DNA of 64,000 bases. It comes from Thinopyrum elongatum (Eukaryota > Streptophyta > Magnoliopsida > Poales > Poaceae). Shown here in pieces: positions 34,101-45,085 of the stretch. Position 1 is the stretch's first letter. Each line of letters opens with the position of its first letter. Location: assembly GCA_011799875.1 (NCBI GenBank), contig CM022300.1, positions 170,331,837 through 170,395,836 of the forward strand. Reading direction: 5' to 3'. Both the position numbers and the translations under genes were made by a program. The notes below the pieces were generated by a model. That model searched no databases, was not told the DNA's origin, and worked only from the letters and a program-made list of their open reading frames with translations.

Positions 34101-37100
34101 AGCTGCCATTTGAAAACAAAGTAGGGATGAACACACATGATGTGCAAGCGGTTGACGTGAGTGGAAGCTGCCAGTTGCCATAGGAGTGGGACAAGTTTTG
34201 CCATGTGGTATAGTAAGCAGTTGCCATGCAGAAGAAGCAGGAGTTGCCATACAGCAAATTTAGAACAAAAATAGCAGTTGCCATGTGGGACAAATAAGAG
34301 TACCCATGTGGCAAGTTTGACAGTTGCCATGAGCGGCAGACAAGAGTTGCCATGTTGTGTGCAACAAAAAGTTGCATATGATGTAGGAATGCATCAAACA
34401 AATTTAGCGATAGGACTATGAATAACTTGTCAAGCTCAACATGTGCAATTGCCATGAAAAAGTTCAAAGAGAATGCATTTCCGTATCGTGACACAATTAA
34501 GATAGCTCAATCACAAAAAAAATTAGATAAAAAACAGGGAGAACCCACCTCTTGCTTGTCTTCCTCAAGTCTTCCAGCACAACAAGATCCTCGGTGTTGG
34601 ACGTTGATGTGCGAGGAGACGACCTAGTGGAAGTGGTGGCACCAGCAGTGGGTGCCCCCTTGTTCAGTCGGGCAGAAACGCGGCTTGGCGTGGGTGCTTG
34701 TTTTCTGCTTAACTGATCGTCCAACAGCTGTCACCTCACTGCACATAGAAAAATGGCAAAAAATAGCAAAAAATGCAAAATAAAACCAGGTGTGAGACAC
34801 AAAATCATGGCGTACATAGCAATGAAAAAAGTCGAGCAGCATCCTCTGGAGCCCTACCCCTCTTTGAGAGCGGAACCCCCATATCTCTCCCAAAAGTTGG
34901 ATCAATGCCTCCCTCTGGTGGAGGAACATTCGGTGCAGCCTTATCGTTCTTACCTCCTACACGAACTTCCTGATGTTCGTCATGGTCAGTGTCATATCGC
35001 ACATTCTCCATGTCATCGTCACCATCCTTGTAGAGACCACCATCCAAGCCACGAAACCATCCCCGACTAGCTCCTCTTGCGTGTCAGGGAGCTCCTGAGA
35101 GCTGTTGTAGTCGTACCGGCCACGGCAGCCAGTTGGTCGATGTGTCCATTCTCCAACAAATGATGTGAACTGCCTCGCAACCACGTTGCTATCTGAACCA
35201 TTCAGTGTTGTCCAACCCTCGACCAACTTCCCAAGCAAGCTGGTCATGCCGGAAGCAAACTGCCCAACTAGGTGCTCGACAGGTGCCCTCGCCTGATCAG
35301 AAAACAAAAAGTAACAAGTTCCGAACACATTAGAAACATGTGCATAAGAAAAGGAAGGCAAAAAACCCGTAAAGAGAAATCAAATGCAAGAAAATATCAT
35401 TCAAAAAACAAAAAAACATGCTTGATTACCTCAGCGGAACAAGATGGAGCTGAATGCACATCCATCCACTTGCCAAAATTTTGTGGCCCACCAAACACAC
35501 TGTAGTCTGTGGCATGCTTTGCCATCAGCTAAAAATAGCAAAAACAAAAAAGATGTAAAAAATATGAAGCAGTGACTACGATCATGGATTGCAAGGAAAA
35601 AGAGTTTGAGGGGGAACGGCAGAGTTGCCAATGAAGACAAACATGGTTGCCATGTGCAGACAACCATGGTTGCCAAGTTCTTTATGAGTTGTTAGCCATA
35701 ATGAAAGCGGTGAGGTGGTAGAATGGAATGCACAGACAAAGTTGAGTGCACAAACTAGAATATGGATGCCAAGTAAAGTGTTGTGCGTTTCCCACGCAGA
35801 ACTAAACGTATTAGCCATGCTGTATGCGCTATATATTCCCCTCTTTGAAAAGAAAAACTATGAACAACCAATATGGATCAATTTTGGGTTTTTCATATTA
35901 TTTCCAAAAGTGAACTTCAAGAGTGCTGTGCAAGAAACAAGACAAAACTAACCTGCAGTTTCCCATATTTTGGTATCAGATATCCTGTCTGCGGCAAGCA
36001 CAGCCTTGACAGCATCATAACTCCAGGCAGAGATAGCAAACTTATGTGGAGGCGGCGGACCTCCTATCTCAGTAAAGTCGATAGTGGACAAATCAAGACG
36101 ATCGACGTACATGAGCTGGTTTACACAGTAAAGCGAGCAAGTAAATCAGAATATGTCACTGATCGGTATTGTGCAGGAAAAGAAAACAGATAAAAATGCG
36201 GGAAAAAAGAATAGGAAAATGACTACGGTTTAAACGTCATTGGCAATACAGTCTCCCTTGAGTCACAAGTTCAAAAAAAATAGAAGAAAGATTTGCCATG
36301 GGCATGAACGTATGTTTGCCATGTATCAATAATTAAAACGAACGGAAAAAAAGAGGAAGTGAACACTATGTGTGTTGTAGAAAAATGCAATTGCCATGTA
36401 GACATCAACTACAGTTTCCATGTATCAACAAACTTCACTTTGACATGTAAAAACACAAAAAATGAAAGTTGCCGTGCACGATCAACTATGGTTGCCATCA
36501 AAAGAAGCAAAAATTAGTTAAAACTCTGTCAAACTAGGGTTGACAGAGTATGGCCAAACAGAGATGCCACGTGCAAAACAATTTGGTTGCCACTTATGAA
36601 TAGCTGTAAAGGTGATTGAGGAAAGAATGAACTGTGGTAAGAGCATTTGCAGAAGAGTAAGAAAAATACCATTAGGTGCAGGCGGCAGCCCTTCTAGTAC
36701 ATCTTATTTGAGAATTCATCATGCAGGAAGTCAACAATGGATTTACACCAATTCATGTTTTTAACATCTTTCAGTTTCGCCTGCACAAAAGAATTCAGGA
36801 CAAAAGGTGCCACATCGACATTCAATAAAAACATCAAACTGGCAGTGACTAGCTTCTACATGACATCAAAAACAGAAGATTGTAGGGAAAAAGAATAGAG
36901 AGAGAGAGAGAGAGCATTCACCAGGACAGGGAAGCACTTGTTGCTTGGGCGCAGAGATGTGGTAGGCGCACAGACAGACGAGATCAAGTACATCAGCAGC
37001 TTCATCTTAAATACCTCACCATGGGTTGTCATGCCCTCCAGCGAAGTTGCCAGCACAGTCGTGATGCCATTCCAGGAAACAAACGGGCGAACAAAACTTC

Positions 37101-37603
37101 CTCAATCTCATTGTTCACCTCATACGGGACTTTGATTTCTCTACGGGGGACACCCAAAGTGCAGAACACAGATTCCTCGTCCAAAGGGAGTCTTCCACGT
37201 CCCGGAATGACGAATTCCCTAGACGCAGGATCGTATATCTCACCGAGCCAGTCGCATACAGGGTTCACTAGGTTCGTGCATCGAACATCCATCAAAGCCC
37301 ATATCACCATCTCACCGGCAGCTCCCTTCTGGTCATCAGTAAAACCCTTGGTCAGTATAGTCAGGCGTTCTTGTGAAGCCCTATTGCGCTGACATTTCTT
37401 CTTCTACAGAACACAAAAGGATCATTGTTGCCATGTTCAATGTAATAAAAATTAGTTCTAACTGATGAATGAAAACTCAGTATCACATTAAAACAGAGAG
37501 GAAAAGTGACCTCGTAGCCGTCTTTTGTACGACCAGTCGCACGATTCCGTGGTGGTACATCCATGAAGTCGTCATCATCATCTTGCTGGTCACCATGAGC
37601 CAT
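30560..37603 (-). pseudogene. ULP1-like C48 cysteine protease gene of the MULE (N-terminal third damaged)
   Basis: About 12 exons can be placed by splice sites and family-like translation: 37603-37511 (ATG, MAHGDQQDDDDDFMDVPP), 37403-36922, 36780-36670, 36115-35953, 35528-35430, 35292 to about 34960, 34738-34549, 33974-32788 (ends in a GC donor), 32241-31932, 31782-31524, 31140-30875 and 30761-30560 (TGA). N-terminal exons encode the conserved region typical of ULP1 genes in plant MULEs (GRGRLPLDEESVFCTLGVPR; MTTHGEVFKMKLLMYLIS). The middle is a Ser/Thr-rich linker of about 395 residues. The C-terminus is a C48 SUMO-protease-like domain. Defects: a frame change near 37070, a TAG in the third exon (MY*KGC) and a frame change near 35050. 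From about 34726 to the end every junction is in phase. Relatives cleave SUMO; their role in transposition is unknown. Confidence 0.8.
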
Positions 37604-39164
37604 TGTGCTATGGTAAGAACAAAAACATGTTAGTATAAATGAAAACACAGCCGACAGATGCGGAAAGAGATGCACGAAGTAACGAGCCAGTGGATATCAT
37701 CGATAACAAAATGAAAACTGCCATGTTTACCCAAAGTCTTAGTGTGTGGAAGGAGGTAATTGCCATCTGCTGAACATGCACAGTAGGTGAAAAATAACCA
37801 CTGGAAAAACAAGTGCAAAAACATGGCAACTGAAAAAGGTGTGTGCTTCAGAAAAGGTAGTTGCCATCTAGCAGATTCAAGTTGCCATGTTGGCAGTAAA
37901 CACAGTGGCAACTGAGGCAGTACAGTGGAACACCCAACTACCATTATCCAACATGTAATGTGGCAACTGACACATTGGCTTCATAAAAATGCAGTTGCCA
38001 TCTAGCAGATTCAAGTTGCCATGTTAGCAGTGAACAAAGTGGGAACTAAGGCAGTTCAGTGGAACACACAACTGCCATTGTACAACATATAATGTGGCAA
38101 CTCACACCTTGGCTTCATAAAAAGGAGTTACCATCTAATGGAATCAATATGTCATGCTATCACAAAATAGCGTGGGAACGAAGTGAGTACATGGAACACA
38201 CAAACTGCCATTATCCTACATAGGACATGGCAACTGACATAGTAGATTCAAAAAATTAGTTGTCATCTAGTAGGATAGTTGTACATAAACAAGTGCATTG
38301 AAATTTCCATGACTGCCATTATCCTACAAATCGAAATGCACCTAACTAGATCTAGGGTTCATACCCAACTATCAGTCCCTGAGTTCGACTACAACATCGC
38401 CCTAAAACAGTGATAATCACAGCCTACGAGACCATCAAAACTAACAAAAACACATTAGAAATCGCTCCCACATAGAACTGCAGGCTTCTAATCTCTCATA
38501 AATAGAGAGATGGTTACCGAACGGGTGAGCCTCACCAGCTTGACTACCACCGCGACGGCAACAGAACTGCGCAATGCCGCCCTAAATGGCACACACGCGA
38601 CTCCCCCGCCGACGGGGAAACCGGAGCGCCGCGAATCTGCCTGAATCTCGAAAGGGCTCGAGAGGGATGTGACCAAGGAGGAAGGGAGATAGATTGGACA
38701 AGTAGAAAGCTTCGATAGCCTTACCTACTCGCTGTGGCTGCTCCGACGACGACGCTCCGGTCCGGTGAACACCAGCGACGGCCGCGAATACCCGCGACTC
38801 TTCCGCCACCGCCACCGCCTCCTCCTCTTGACTGCTCCTCCTATCGAATGGAACTGCTGGAGTGGGGGGGATTGGAAGAAATGAAGGGGGTGGGGGAGAA
38901 ACTGCAGCGCCGCTGAGGGCAAAATGGGCAGACGTGGGAGACGGTGAGCAGTAGTCGTGCGCAGCATGCGGGCGCGACGGCAGTTCCACCGCACGTCCGA
39001 CTCGCAACCGGCCTCGTTCGAGCGAGAAACCAGCATGCGGGCGAACTGCCAAACCTCCACACACCGCCCTTGTCCTACGTGGCATGCGAAAACTGCCTCA
39101 GTGAGTCAAGATTCATGCAAATTTAACTGGACGGTGATCCAGGCGTGTGGGCGAGTTGCAATAT
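37604..39164. other. MULE right arm, upstream of the ULP1-like gene
   Basis: AT-rich with GTTGCCAT copies up to about 38330, including two similar stretches of about 130 bp (37855-37985 and 37990-38110). After about 38480 it becomes GC-rich, like the left arm. It would hold the ULP1 promoter and 5' leader. ORFs at 38488-39126 on both strands have no family motif. Confidence 0.5.
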
Positions 39165-39192
39165 TGCCACACGTGTGGGCGTTAGTGTTTTC
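39165..39192 (-). repeat. MULE terminal inverted repeat, right
   Basis: The inner part TGCCACACGTGTGGGCG contains the palindrome CACACGTGTG and pairs with the left end. It is directly followed by the right copy of the TATAACAA duplication. Confidence 0.5.
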
Positions 39193-39193
39193 G

Positions 39194-39201
39194 TATAACA
39201 A
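39194..39201. repeat. MULE target-site duplication, right copy
   Basis: TATAACAA, identical to 10488-10495. It overlaps the start of a 62-bp tandem repeat of the host intron, whose units begin with similar strings (TAACATGCATGG). Confidence 0.6.
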
Positions 39202-39390
39202 TGCATGGTGTGTTAGTTTCATTGAAGAATTTATTTGTGAGGACAGAACATGATTACTTAACATGCATGGTGTGTTAGTTTCCTTGAAGAATTTATTTGT
39301 GAGGATAGAACATGATTACATAACATGCATGGCATGGTAGTTTCCTATGAAGAATCGATTGCGAGATAACATGAGTATAACCATGCATGG
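39202..39390. repeat. 62-bp tandem repeat, about three copies, next to the MULE
   Basis: ATGCATGG units start at 39201, 39263, 39325 and 39383 (spacing 62, 62, 58). Each carries TTAGTTTCCTTGAAGAAT and AACATGATTAC. It belongs to the F-box gene intron, just outside the MULE. Confidence 0.9.
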
Positions 39391-39556
39391 CACTTCTATA
39401 TTTTCGAACCCAGTATACATTTCCCTGTATTTTCCTCTCAGTTCCAACAAGGACAGATCAATGCTGTTTCTTGCATTATCCTACTCATACTCTGAACAAT
39501 GCTGATCTTACATTAACAATGCCTGTCCTTTTTGATATGATGCAATGCCCCTACAG

Positions 39557-40051
39557 TTACTGCCCTTTGTAATCACGCCACCTTTGCCAAAAACATGGAA
39601 GCACAACTGGTTCCTCGCTCGATCAGACGATAGCAAAAGACTGATGATCATTCGCACACATGAGCCAGAAAAGTTATATTGCAAAAACCCCACTATGTAC
39701 AAGCACCGTGAAATACATGAGTATCCGGACAGTGGCTGTTACATCTATGAGCAGGATACCAGCTTGTTGGGGCCTTCAGGATTTTTGAGTTGGAGGCAGG
39801 TAAACAGCCTTGGTTCACACTATCTGTTTCTCGGACTCAATTATCCGATTAACAAGGCGATCACCGTTGGCAAGGACCTTGATGGCAGAGAGGCTCTGTT
39901 TGCTAGGGAAAACTGTGTCTACATGGCGAGCTCTAGGACTTCAGGAGTAGACTCCCCTGATTGTCAACGATATAGCCTGCAGTCAAAAGAAGGTGAGAAT
40001 GACAAAGGCATGTGGATTAACTTTGATCCTTGGATGTCTCAAGTCCGATAG
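39557..40051 (+). pseudogene. F-box/DUF295 protein pseudogene, 3' exon
   Basis: Follows an acceptor-like CCCCTACAG at 39556 and ends at TAG 40049-40051. It encodes the C-terminal part of DUF295 proteins: ARSDDSKRLMIIRTHEP, then LGSHYLFLGLNYPINKAIT, which corresponds to the conserved LG..ALFLG block near the family C-terminus, then YMASS. It is on the same strand as the 5' exon at 9203-9986 and supplies exactly the missing part. The phase of the best donor (1) and this acceptor (0) do not agree, so either the true sites differ or the gene had already decayed. The exon itself has no stop. Confidence 0.7.
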
Positions 40052-40884
40052 GCAGTGGTGTGGTTCAAGCCTTTAGGTTGATAGGTTATTGGGCTGTTGC
40101 GTCGAAAGGGTGGAGTTCTGGTGTCTCTGAATCATTGGTGGCTGAAGCGGGGCTGCAAATTATGATTGTGTTGGATCATCCCTCTTCGAATGACTTGTTG
40201 TCTTTGCTTGTTCTGGATGGGTAGTTCTCTCTCTTGTTATGCATACTCCTTGTCATTTGGTCATCCTCGTCTATGTCACTCTTACTATGTAATAGTGGCC
40301 ACTATTTAGAATGTCATTCTCGTCTGGATCACGAGAGTCTAAGCGCTGCAGATGGGTGCGTTTTGGTGGTGTAGCAAGACTTCTTATGAACTATCATGTC
40401 TTGTTGGTCAGTAATAGTCACTAGTTAGTGTTTGAATGTTGTATATATCATTGTTTTGACCTGTTTATTGTCTCTAACTACTAGTGGGCTAAATGAGGGT
40501 ATCGCCATTCTCCAGTGTTCAGAGTATATCTCCTTTTTTCAAGTTATAATTTGAGCTTAGTGTCTTTTCGATGATGTACACTTGTTTGGGCCAGTGAGGT
40601 GTCGTTGAATATGGGCCGAGTAGTAACGCAATGCCAAACAGGTCAATTATGACTCTCAGGCCGGGCGCTCATAAAAAAGAAAGAAAAGGGACTCTTAGGC
40701 CGACATGTGGGCGCCACCGGTGTTTTCGTGCGCTTGCGCACTGAAAGCATATTGGCGCGTGTTTGAAATTCATGCTACCTTTTCATCCCCAATCTCCCGC
40801 CCCTCCGCCGCCCCTGGAATCTCGATTACTAGTCCAGTTCCCCCAAATCCCCCTCCTGTCCTCCTTGTACTCAAGCGCACTACC
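40052..40884. other. Spacer between F-box remnant and DUF4283-like remnant
   Basis: 830 bp with no gene recognised. The last 120 bp are C-rich, like a 5' leader of the next gene. Confidence 0.5.
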
Positions 40885-41754
40885 ATGTCGCCGGTCAATG
40901 CGGATCTCCGAGTCGGAGATCCTGAGGTCCGTCCTGCCTTCGGGCGCAGCGTGCTGTCGCTCAATAGTGGCTTGGCGGCACTTGACAACCAGTTTGCCGG
41001 CAAAGTGCTGATGGTAACCATCAACGGCGACCAGCCTCCCGTCTCGCTGGACGACCTTGTCAAAGCTCTTGGCATTGCGCACGGCATCCAAATAAGTTAC
41101 TTGCTCGTTGAAGTCTGTCTGCCACCGGCTGATTTCTTCGTCAGGTTTCGAACAACTTACGACTGCAGTCGTGTGTTCGAATCTTCCCGGCGTTTGTTCT
41201 GCGATGGCGCGCTGGTGAGCTTTGATGAGTGGCACCAAGGATGGGGCTCGGTGCCCTTTGAGCTTGAGTTTTTAACAAAGCTTACCTAACACGGCATGCC
41301 TCGACGTGCTTGGAACAGCGAGTCCATGAATGAGCTTATCAACGACCTAGGAGGTGAGCACATAAGTATGTTTGTTCCTCTAGACAGCTGGGCTCTGACG
41401 GTTATGGCATGGATGAAGAAGCTGTCCACCATACCGAAGGTGATTGGTGTTGAGATACCGGTGCAGGAACTGGGGTTGTACTATTCATCACCACCAAGGC
41501 CGCCGCCGACCACGTTAGCGATGTACCTCTATCGAGTGTTCGTGCATGTCGAAGAAGTGGTCAATCCATCAATCGAAGTCTTGCCGCCACCGCTGGTGCC
41601 AGGGTCCGTCGACGACGTCCATTACAGGAGTCAACATCAGACTTCCCCCGTGTTGCTCGGAATGATGGATGGCACAGGGTCTACTCCATCGTGCGGTGGA
41701 GGCCACTTCTTCTTTGGGAGAAGAGGTAGGGTTGGCTGCCTGGATGTGCTCTAA
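40885..41754 (+). pseudogene. DUF4283-like grass protein, one in-frame stop
   Basis: ATG 40885 (MSPVNADLRVGDPEVRP). The segment HGIQISYLLVEVCLPPADFFVRF, then SSRRLFCDGALVSFDEWHQGWG, resembles the DUF4283-type domain found in many Triticeae genes and in some LINE gag-like proteins. After a TAA at 41287-41289 the same frame goes on with MPRRAWNSESMNELINDLGG, a block that follows in intact relatives, and ends at TAA 41752-41754. Total 290 codons with one stop. The function of the family is unknown. The frame without the stop would be intact, so decay may be recent. Confidence 0.55.
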
Positions 41755-42989
41755 TTTGAGGTAACAACTGAATCTTCTCAGATACTAGTTAAACCGAGCT
41801 ATCATCGTGAACCATTGTTGTGCCAGTACATTTGATTGTGAACTGTTCTATTTTTGTGCCTGAACCTTTTTTAGAAAGGGGTGTACGTCAACTTAATGTG
41901 CTAGCAGAACTTATTGTGTTGTCTCTCTATTTTCTTTGCACATCATTCAAGATATTTACCCGTCATTGATAAAGACGATGAACGGTTATGTACGAGTTCA
42001 TTAGTTTCAACATAGCCCTACCCGTAGCGATCCGCTGTTCCACCCTGATTGTGCCGCCTGCGTGAAATTTTTGTATGCAAGTTCAATGTGCTATGATGTT
42101 CTATATGATTGTGTCAACTATATAAGTTTTTACTGAGCATCAGCAATGCATATGGCTGAAAGATGTATTTACGAGCATCGACCGATGGGTCTCTCTCTCT
42201 CTCTCTCACACACACACAAGTGGGACCGTTGAATTATTTCTTCGCTCGTGACATCTTTTAATTAGGTTCCACTGTACTCTAACTTTTTTCTTATGTTATT
42301 AATTGAGCTCTGTGACTTCAAAAAGTTGTACAGAAGCCTTGTTTGGGCCTTTTCAAGCGTCGTTAAATGTGGGCTGAGTAGCCTTGTAAAGTTGTACTGT
42401 ACTACATAGGCCTTTTTCGTTGAACATCGGCAATGCAACTGGGCCGACAGTTGTAGCCAAGATCCTAAAATAAGCGCAGCCTAGCCTATGTTTCTTTTAA
42501 TAAAATGCACAGCTCAGTTCAATTTTTATATAATAAGATTACCAAGCCCAACTTAATTTTTTAATAATATTCCTATCTCAATATTATTTCTTATAGGAAA
42601 TGCTCAGTCCAGACCATCATTGTTTTTTCACCCATCCTAGAAAATGGGTCCATTTCTACTAAAATCAAATGGCTTTTAAATTATCAGAAATGATAAATGG
42701 GCTGCATGTACGCAATATTATTTTTCACCCAGCCTAGTAAATAGGTGTATTCGGATAAATAATCAAATGTGCTGTAAATTAGCATAAATTGTAAATCGGC
42801 ATAATAATTTTTACCCACCCCAGGAAATAGATTATTATTGGAGTCAAAGCCCAGGAAATAGATGTATTGGCAAACAAAATGAAATGGGCTATAAAACCTA
42901 AATAAATGGGCTGCATTCCACCACAGCTTTCGAAGCTGACTTTGTTGGCCCACTAGACGAAGCCTGCGCAAGGTGTTGTCCATTTAGTG
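41755..42989. other. Intergenic sequence with CT/CA microsatellite
   Basis: A short (TC)n(AC)n tract lies at about 42188-42219. From about 42470 the sequence is AT-rich with repeated AAATGGGCT and CCCAGC-like strings, perhaps the start of the CACTA-derived region. No gene found. Confidence 0.45.
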
Positions 42990-43039
42990 AACAAAACAAT
43001 TTAATGGTCTAAAATAAAAAGTCAACAAATTATTCTGAC

Positions 43040-43990
43040 ATCTGTAGTCGTTGGATTGACATCCAACGGCGATCCTGCTTCTTCAATCTCTGATCTAGTT
43101 GCTCTTGCTCCAGCCGCCAAAACCTTCGCCGGCTGGAGCGCCTGCATCTGCCTCCCGTGGCCGGCTGTGCTTCCGCTGGCCCCTACTACTCCCACCGCTG
43201 GCCAGGTCATACCTGTACTCTCCCACATCTCTCCATAGCTGTGGCTTCACCGCCTCTGGGTCATTCCCTTCCTGGGTCTCGCTGTCGTCCATCGCGTTGG
43301 TGTTCTCGGCACGGCGTGGTTAACGTTGTCAACAAACGACAACATCGGAAGAGGGATGTACATGAAGAGGCTGATAGTTGGGACCCACATGGTCCATGGC
43401 CATACGCAAGCAAGTACCTCCTTATTATGCCAAAAAGAATGAATCCTCCCCATGACAGCTGGGACCCACCAGCTATATCTTGGCACGGAAGGAAGTGCCT
43501 CCTTATTAAGGAAAAAATAACAAGTGCTCCCAATGACAGCTGGGGCCCACCAGATTTGGAGGCTGACTTGTGGACCTACTAAGTTGACGCGTATGCAGGG
43601 CTTTGTCAACTTAGTTAACAAATGACTCTATCACCAGTGACCGTTGGATTGTTAACATCCAGTGGTCATCCTGCTTCTTCAACCTCTGATTTTCTTGCTC
43701 CAGCCGTCCAAACCACCGCGTGCTCCTGGCTCCCGTGGTTGGCTGTGCTGCCGCGTAGGCCTCACCGCCCCCTACTACTCCCACCACTAGCCAGGCCATC
43801 CCTCTACTCACCCTCAGCCCCTGTTATTTTGCGGCGACGGCAGCCTCACACCACAGCCGAACCAGTCAACCCTCGTACTACCCTCCATGTGTTCCCATGC
43901 TCTGCGTCATTCCCTGCCTCACCATTGTCCACCGCCTGGGTGCTATCGGCGCGGCGTGGTTAACGCGGTCAACAATTGACGGCCATCGGA
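43040..43990. repeat. Direct repeat of a ~580-bp block within the CACTA region
   Basis: CGTTGGATTG..CATCC followed by CCTGCTTCTTCAA occurs at about 43052 and 43643. Later landmarks (CGGCGTGGTTAACG at about 43311 and 43953) keep a similar spacing. CTCCTTATTA-type and GACCCACCA blocks recur to 44130. Confidence 0.8.
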
Positions 43991-44689
43991 AGAGGACTGT
44001 ATGCGGTGAGGCTGACAGATGGACCCACTAGCTACATCTTCGCATGCAAGGAAGTGCATCCTTATTACGCGCAAAAAAAGAATCCTCCCCCTGTCAGCTC
44101 GGACCCACCATCAATATCTTCGCACGCAAGGAAGTGCCTCCTTATCCTCCCCGATAGCCGGGACGCACCCGGTCGAAGCGTTATCATTCTGGTCGCAAAC
44201 GTGTACGTACATACTGGTCCATCGGTCTTTCTGCCACGATGAACCGTGGCCCAGTAAGGAGCGGTAGCTGTTCAGGCAGTCCTGTCTATATTGTGTACAT
44301 GTATGTACAGCCATGCTGCAAGAAAGTAAATACGGCTACGTACGTACATACGGGCGGGGTCTCGAATGCGTACAGCGACAGCGTCCAGTTCATCGGTAGC
44401 CAACCGGCTGGGTCGGAACGGAGAAACAACATCGTGTTCATCGTGAGGCAACAGACTGGTTTGGACTGCGTCGTGTTCATCGGGAGCCAACCGGCTTGGA
44501 CGGAATAGCCGAAATGGGGTCTCGCGTACCGCGGTACGGAGGAAACGGCCTTCTGTTCGACCAGCTATGGTCGAAACGGGGTCTTGTTGATCGGGAGGGG
44601 TGTGGCATACCACAAAATGGAGGAAACAGACTTGTGTTGGAGCGCCTATGGTCGAAACGGGGTCCTGTTCATCGGGAGGGGTGTGGCGT

Positions 44690-45085
44690 ACTGCAAAATG
44701 GGACTCCATGGGGTACTGTTCATCCACCTCTAGTGCCTTGCTCCAGCCTCCACGAGCTACTGTTCATCCACCGTCGACTTCCTCTAGCCTCCACCAGCTA
44801 CTGTTCATCCACGGGGTCCTGTTCATCCAGCCTCCATCGGCTACTATCCAACCAGCCCTCCACGGGGGTCCTATTCATCCAAGTTCCACTGGCAACTGTT
44901 CCACCAGCCCTCCATGAGGTCCTATTCATCCATCCCCAACTGGCTCGGGTGTGTGGCGGCCTCCTCTCGATCGGGGTCCTGTTCATCCAACGGCAACAAC
45001 CTCTACTACCACGGGGTCCTGTTCATCCCACCCCATCGGGAACTGTTCATCCAACCCCCAACAACGGTCACTGTTCATCAAGAGG
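44690..45085. repeat. CTGTTCATCC array in the CACTA sub-terminal region
   Basis: At least ten copies of (C/A)TGTTCATCCA/C at irregular 20-60 bp spacing, all on the plus strand. Sub-terminal short repeats of CACTA elements are the usual transposase binding sites, which is an inference here. Confidence 0.7.

Larger units (their letters stand above)
24300..38240 (+). repeat. Dispersed GTTGCCAT motif across the MULE, mostly one strand
   Basis: By eye about 40 copies of GTTGCCAT, usually (CA/TA)GTTGCCATG(T), in introns and spacers at about 24320-24400, 25337-25525, 26036-26280, 28300-28610, 31290, 32390-32640, 34180-34350, 35640, 36495 and 37425-38020. They are on the plus strand although the gene right of 30560 is on the minus strand. 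Reverse copies (ATGGCAAC) are few, for example near 25050, 37821 and 38228. Spacing is irregular; in places it is about 24 bp with CAACTGCAGTTGCCATG units. Confidence 0.85.
10497..39192. mobile_element. Mutator-like element (MULE) with FAR1 transposase and ULP1-like protease
   Basis: Spans about 28.7 kb, of which about 13 kb is the nested Tekay element, leaving about 15.6 kb of MULE. Support: short imperfect terminal inverted repeats at both ends sharing ACGTGTGGCA; flanking 8-bp direct repeats; GC-rich ends; a plus-strand FAR1/SWIM transposase pseudogene; a minus-strand ULP1/C48 peptidase gene; and the position inside a host gene whose two halves flank it. Plant MULEs carrying ULP1-like peptidase genes are known (Kaonashi in rice, CUMULE in melon), and this looks like a Triticeae relative. 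The exact ends are uncertain by a few bases because the terminal repeats are degenerate. Confidence 0.75.

Noticed and set aside
24300..38240. CRISPR-like array from the GTTGCCAT repeats
   Set aside because: Short motif, irregular spacing, no equal-length spacers, plant genome context.
38488..39126. Protein genes in the GC-rich right arm of the MULE
   Set aside because: Several overlapping ORFs on both strands without family motifs; more likely 5' leader and sub-terminal DNA.
9987..39556. A normal, spliceable 29.6-kb intron for the F-box gene
   Set aside because: Best donor and acceptor phases disagree and exon 1 already has two stops and a duplication, so no functional product is expected.
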